Source of the DNA: PALSA-129 sp050014595
GTDB lineage: Bacteria; Acidobacteriota; Terriglobia; Bryobacterales; Bryobacteraceae
Direction of reading: 5' to 3'
DNA length: 64,000 bases
NCBI GenBank assembly: GCA_050014595.1
Contig: JBEKDA010000002.1
Span: 140,875-204,874, forward strand
The notes under the pieces are model-generated. The model was given only the letters and a program-made list of their open reading frames with translations, was not told the DNA's origin and made no database searches. Shown here piece after piece: positions 62,241 to 64,000 of the stretch. The position numbers and the translations under genes are program-made. Within the stretch, counting starts at the first letter, position 1; every line of letters starts with the position of its first letter.

Positions 62241-63419
62241 TTGAACCTGCCGCTTGGCTATCTCTATTCCGCCACCTATGCCGGCATACGCCAGGTGAAA
62301 AAGGACGATCTCGCCTTGATCGTCAGCGGCCTTCCCGCCGCCGCCGCCGCCGTCTTCACGCAAAACCGCGTGCAGGCCGCGCCGGTCGAGCTTTGCCGGC
62401 GACATCTGCGGCTCTCGCAGGGCCTCGCAGGCGCAATTCTGGCAAACGCGGGCAACGCCAATTGCGCGACGCGTACGGGCCATGCCGTGGCGCTGGCGAC
62501 TTGCAAGGCGGCGGCCCGATTATTACGGCTGCCGGTCAGCCAGGTGTTGCCCGCCTCCACCGGTGTGATCGGGGTGGAGCTGGAACCGCACAAGATTATC
62601 GGCGCGCTGCCGCGTCTCGCGGCGGGCCTCAATCCCAGCCGCTTCGACGATGCCGCCCGCGCCATCATGACCACGGACCTCGTGCCCAAGACGGCCTTCG
62701 CGGAAACCGGGTTGCGCCGCGGCGTGGTGCGCGTGGCCGGCATGAGCAAGGGCTCCGGGATGATCCATCCGCTGATGGCCACCACGCTGGGGTTCGTCAT
62801 GACCGATGCCGTGCTTTCGGCCGTCGAACTGCGCGCCATGCTGAAGCGCACGGTGGAGCGCAGCTACAACCGCCTGTCGGTGGATGGCGATACTTCCACA
62901 AACGATACCCTGGTGCTGATGGCCAACGGCGCTTCCGGCGCGCGCCCGGGCCCGCTGGAGCTGGCGCGCGTGGAAGAAGCCGTGGCCGAAGTGATGGAAT
63001 CCCTGGCGCGAGCCATCGCGCGCGATGGCGAAGGCGCGCGCAAACTGGTCACGATTGTGGTGACGGGAGCATCCTCCGACGATGCCGCCGCGCGTCTGGC
63101 CCGATCGATCGCCAATTCGCCCCTGGTGAAAACCGCCATCGCCGGATCCGATCCGAACTGGGGCCGCATCCTCTCCGCCGCCGGAAATGCCGGGGTGGCG
63201 TTCGATCCCGCCCGGACCGATATTTCGCTGCAGAACGTGGTGGTGTGCCGCGGCGGCCTGGCGGCGCCGTTTTCCGAAGAAGCGCTCAAGCGCAAGCTTG
63301 GCTCGCCCGATTGCGAGGTCCGGCTCGCCATCCGCGGCAAGCGAAAGGGCGCGGCGCGCTTCTGGACCTGCGACTTCACCGAAGGCTACATCCGCATTAA
63401 CGCGAGTTACCGGACGTGA
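62241..63419 (+). CDS. argJ: Glutamate N-acetyltransferase / amino-acid N-acetyltransferase
   Basis: A 392-residue self-cleaving enzyme of the cyclic arginine pathway, moving acetyl from N-acetylornithine to glutamate. The cleavage and nucleophile site is 'KGSGMIHPLMATTLGF' (about 170-185, Thr at the start of the beta chain), preceded by 'ASTGVIGVEL' and followed by 'CSR..D'-region equivalents such as 'GDTSTNDTLVLMANGA'. TTG start at 62241, 2 nt after fmt. Confidence 0.94.
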   Translation: MNLPLGYLYSATYAGIRQVKKDDLALIVSGLPAAAAAVFTQNRVQAAPVELCRRHLRLSQGLAGAILANAGNANCATRTGHAVALATCKAAARLLRLPVSQVLPASTGVIGVELEPHKIIGALPRLAAGLNPSRFDDAARAIMTTDLVPKTAFAETGLRRGVVRVAGMSKGSGMIHPLMATTLGFVMTDAVLSAVELRAMLKRTVERSYNRLSVDGDTSTNDTLVLMANGASGARPGPLELARVEEAVAEVMESLARAIARDGEGARKLVTIVVTGASSDDAAARLARSIANSPLVKTAIAGSDPNWGRILSAAGNAGVAFDPARTDISLQNVVVCRGGLAAPFSEEALKRKLGSPDCEVRLAIRGKRKGAARFWTCDFTEGYIRINASYRT

Positions 63420-63421
63420 CC

Positions 63422-63838
63422 ATGACCCGCCGCCTGTTATTTCTGTTTCCGCTGGCCGCCTGTCTCCGCGCCGATTCCCAGCACGAGGTAGTAGACCTCA
63501 TCACCAGCGCCGCCACCGGCCTGAGCGCCGGCAAGCCGGAAGTTTTCCTGGAAGCTTTCGATCCGGCGATGCCCGGTTACGAAAAGCTCAGCGCCGCCGT
63601 CACGGCGCTGGTGAGCGGGGCGGAGATCGAGTGTTCCATTGAAGTCACCAGCAACCAGGGCGATGACGCCGCCCGCGCTTTGGAACTCGATTGGATTCTC
63701 CGCATCGACCGCCGCGAACGCGGCGCCGGTTCCGTCCGCCGCCAGGAGACCGTCAAGTGCAGCCTGCAGAAGACCGGAAAGAAATGGCGCATCGTGGCAT
63801 TCGAGCCGCTGGAGTTTTTCGCTCTGCCGAAAGCGTAG
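63422..63838 (+). CDS. Small exported hypothetical protein
   Basis: A 138-residue protein with a signal peptide (MTRRLLFLFPLAACLRA) and a soluble domain that looks like a SnoaL/NTF2-type fold ('LITSAATGLSAGKPEVFLEA', 'KCSLQKTGKKWRIVAFEPLE'). Function unknown. A GTG at 63416 overlaps the argJ stop and is an alternative start; either way it is coupled to argJ. Confidence 0.7.
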   Translation: MTRRLLFLFPLAACLRADSQHEVVDLITSAATGLSAGKPEVFLEAFDPAMPGYEKLSAAVTALVSGAEIECSIEVTSNQGDDAARALELDWILRIDRRERGAGSVRRQETVKCSLQKTGKKWRIVAFEPLEFFALPKA

Positions 63839-63917
63839 TACGTGGTTTCAGAAGCTCGTTCGCTGAGATCGCCGGGTCGACAGACGAAAGCGTCTGTTTG
63901 AATGTATAAGGGCTGAA

Positions 63918-64000
63918 ATGGCGAAGGGTTCTCCTGAAGGGTACAATGCCGAGACCGGCTCTGAACAGCCGGCTCAGAAACTTCAAACAGGAGAACCCAA
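63918..64000 (+). CDS. Start of an unidentified gene (partial)
   Basis: An ATG frame open to the window end ('MAKGSPEGYNAETGSEQPAQ' onward). Hydrophilic; too short to identify. It may also be non-coding. Confidence 0.35.
   Translation, partial: MAKGSPEGYNAETGSEQPAQKLQTGEP

Noticed and set aside
1..64000. tRNA and rRNA genes
   Set aside because: I saw no stretch with a convincing cloverleaf or rRNA-like sequence on either strand; a dedicated scan (tRNAscan-SE, Infernal) would settle it.

Overview
This 64 kb, GC-rich window fits a chromosome of an acidobacterium of the Solibacter/Bryobacter kind. That placement is an inference from family content: an Oar-like TonB-dependent receptor with an N-terminal carboxypeptidase-regulatory domain, an acidobacterial MacB-like (ADOP) permease behind its own PadR repressor, two remnants of the TIGR03435 family, a BACON/VWA/TIGR03437 surface protein, and the small 'RxxGxxSTGPxTxxGK' protein next to a terminase-like pair. 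An LptD homologue shows a diderm cell envelope.

Layout. 1-13.5 kb is housekeeping and transport: tricorn-like protease (partial), acetamidase/formamidase, TonB-dependent receptor, aldehyde dehydrogenase, spermidine-synthase-like membrane protein, a putative HExxxGH metallopeptidase and an OPT transporter. 13.6-18.4 kb is an accessory island: a two-piece terminase-like pair, higBA, vapC with a broken antitoxin, and an MNT/HEPN pair whose HEPN gene is frameshifted. 18.4-34.6 kb is a complete type I-G (formerly I-U) CRISPR-Cas locus: cas3 with a C-terminal HD domain, csx17, csb1, csb2, cas2, a cas4-cas1 fusion, and an array of 92 repeats and 91 spacers. 34.6-64 kb returns to ordinary genes: signalling (RsbU-like phosphatase, hybrid kinase with three near-identical PAS units), surface proteins, PadR/ADOP, TlpA-like protein, pgi, RDD protein, lptD, a PilZ protein, then aroC-def-fmt-argJ.

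The most interesting signal is a pair of stand-alone repeat-spacer-repeat units outside the array. Each has an upstream repeat decayed except for its last 8 nt (the crRNA 5' handle), a 36-nt spacer, and a downstream repeat with an intact 20-nt palindrome. The unit at 18433-18541 (minus strand) has its own good sigma70-type promoter. Its guide matches the sequence over the -35 box of the divergent cas3 promoter at guide positions 1-5, 7-11 and 13-17. Positions 6, 12 and 18, which Cascade flips out, mismatch, and the site is preceded by TTT. This is what a crRNA-like RNA that makes Cascade repress its own cas operon would look like, here in a type I-G system. The second unit (16883-16990, plus strand) carries a different palindrome in which three base pairs changed together, so its hairpin is preserved; it lies between higA and vapC and I could not find a convincing target for it.

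A second candidate is a tandem pair of structured elements at 58082-58425, downstream of lptD, that share two hairpins, one with a compensatory base-pair change, and a conserved purine-rich loop.
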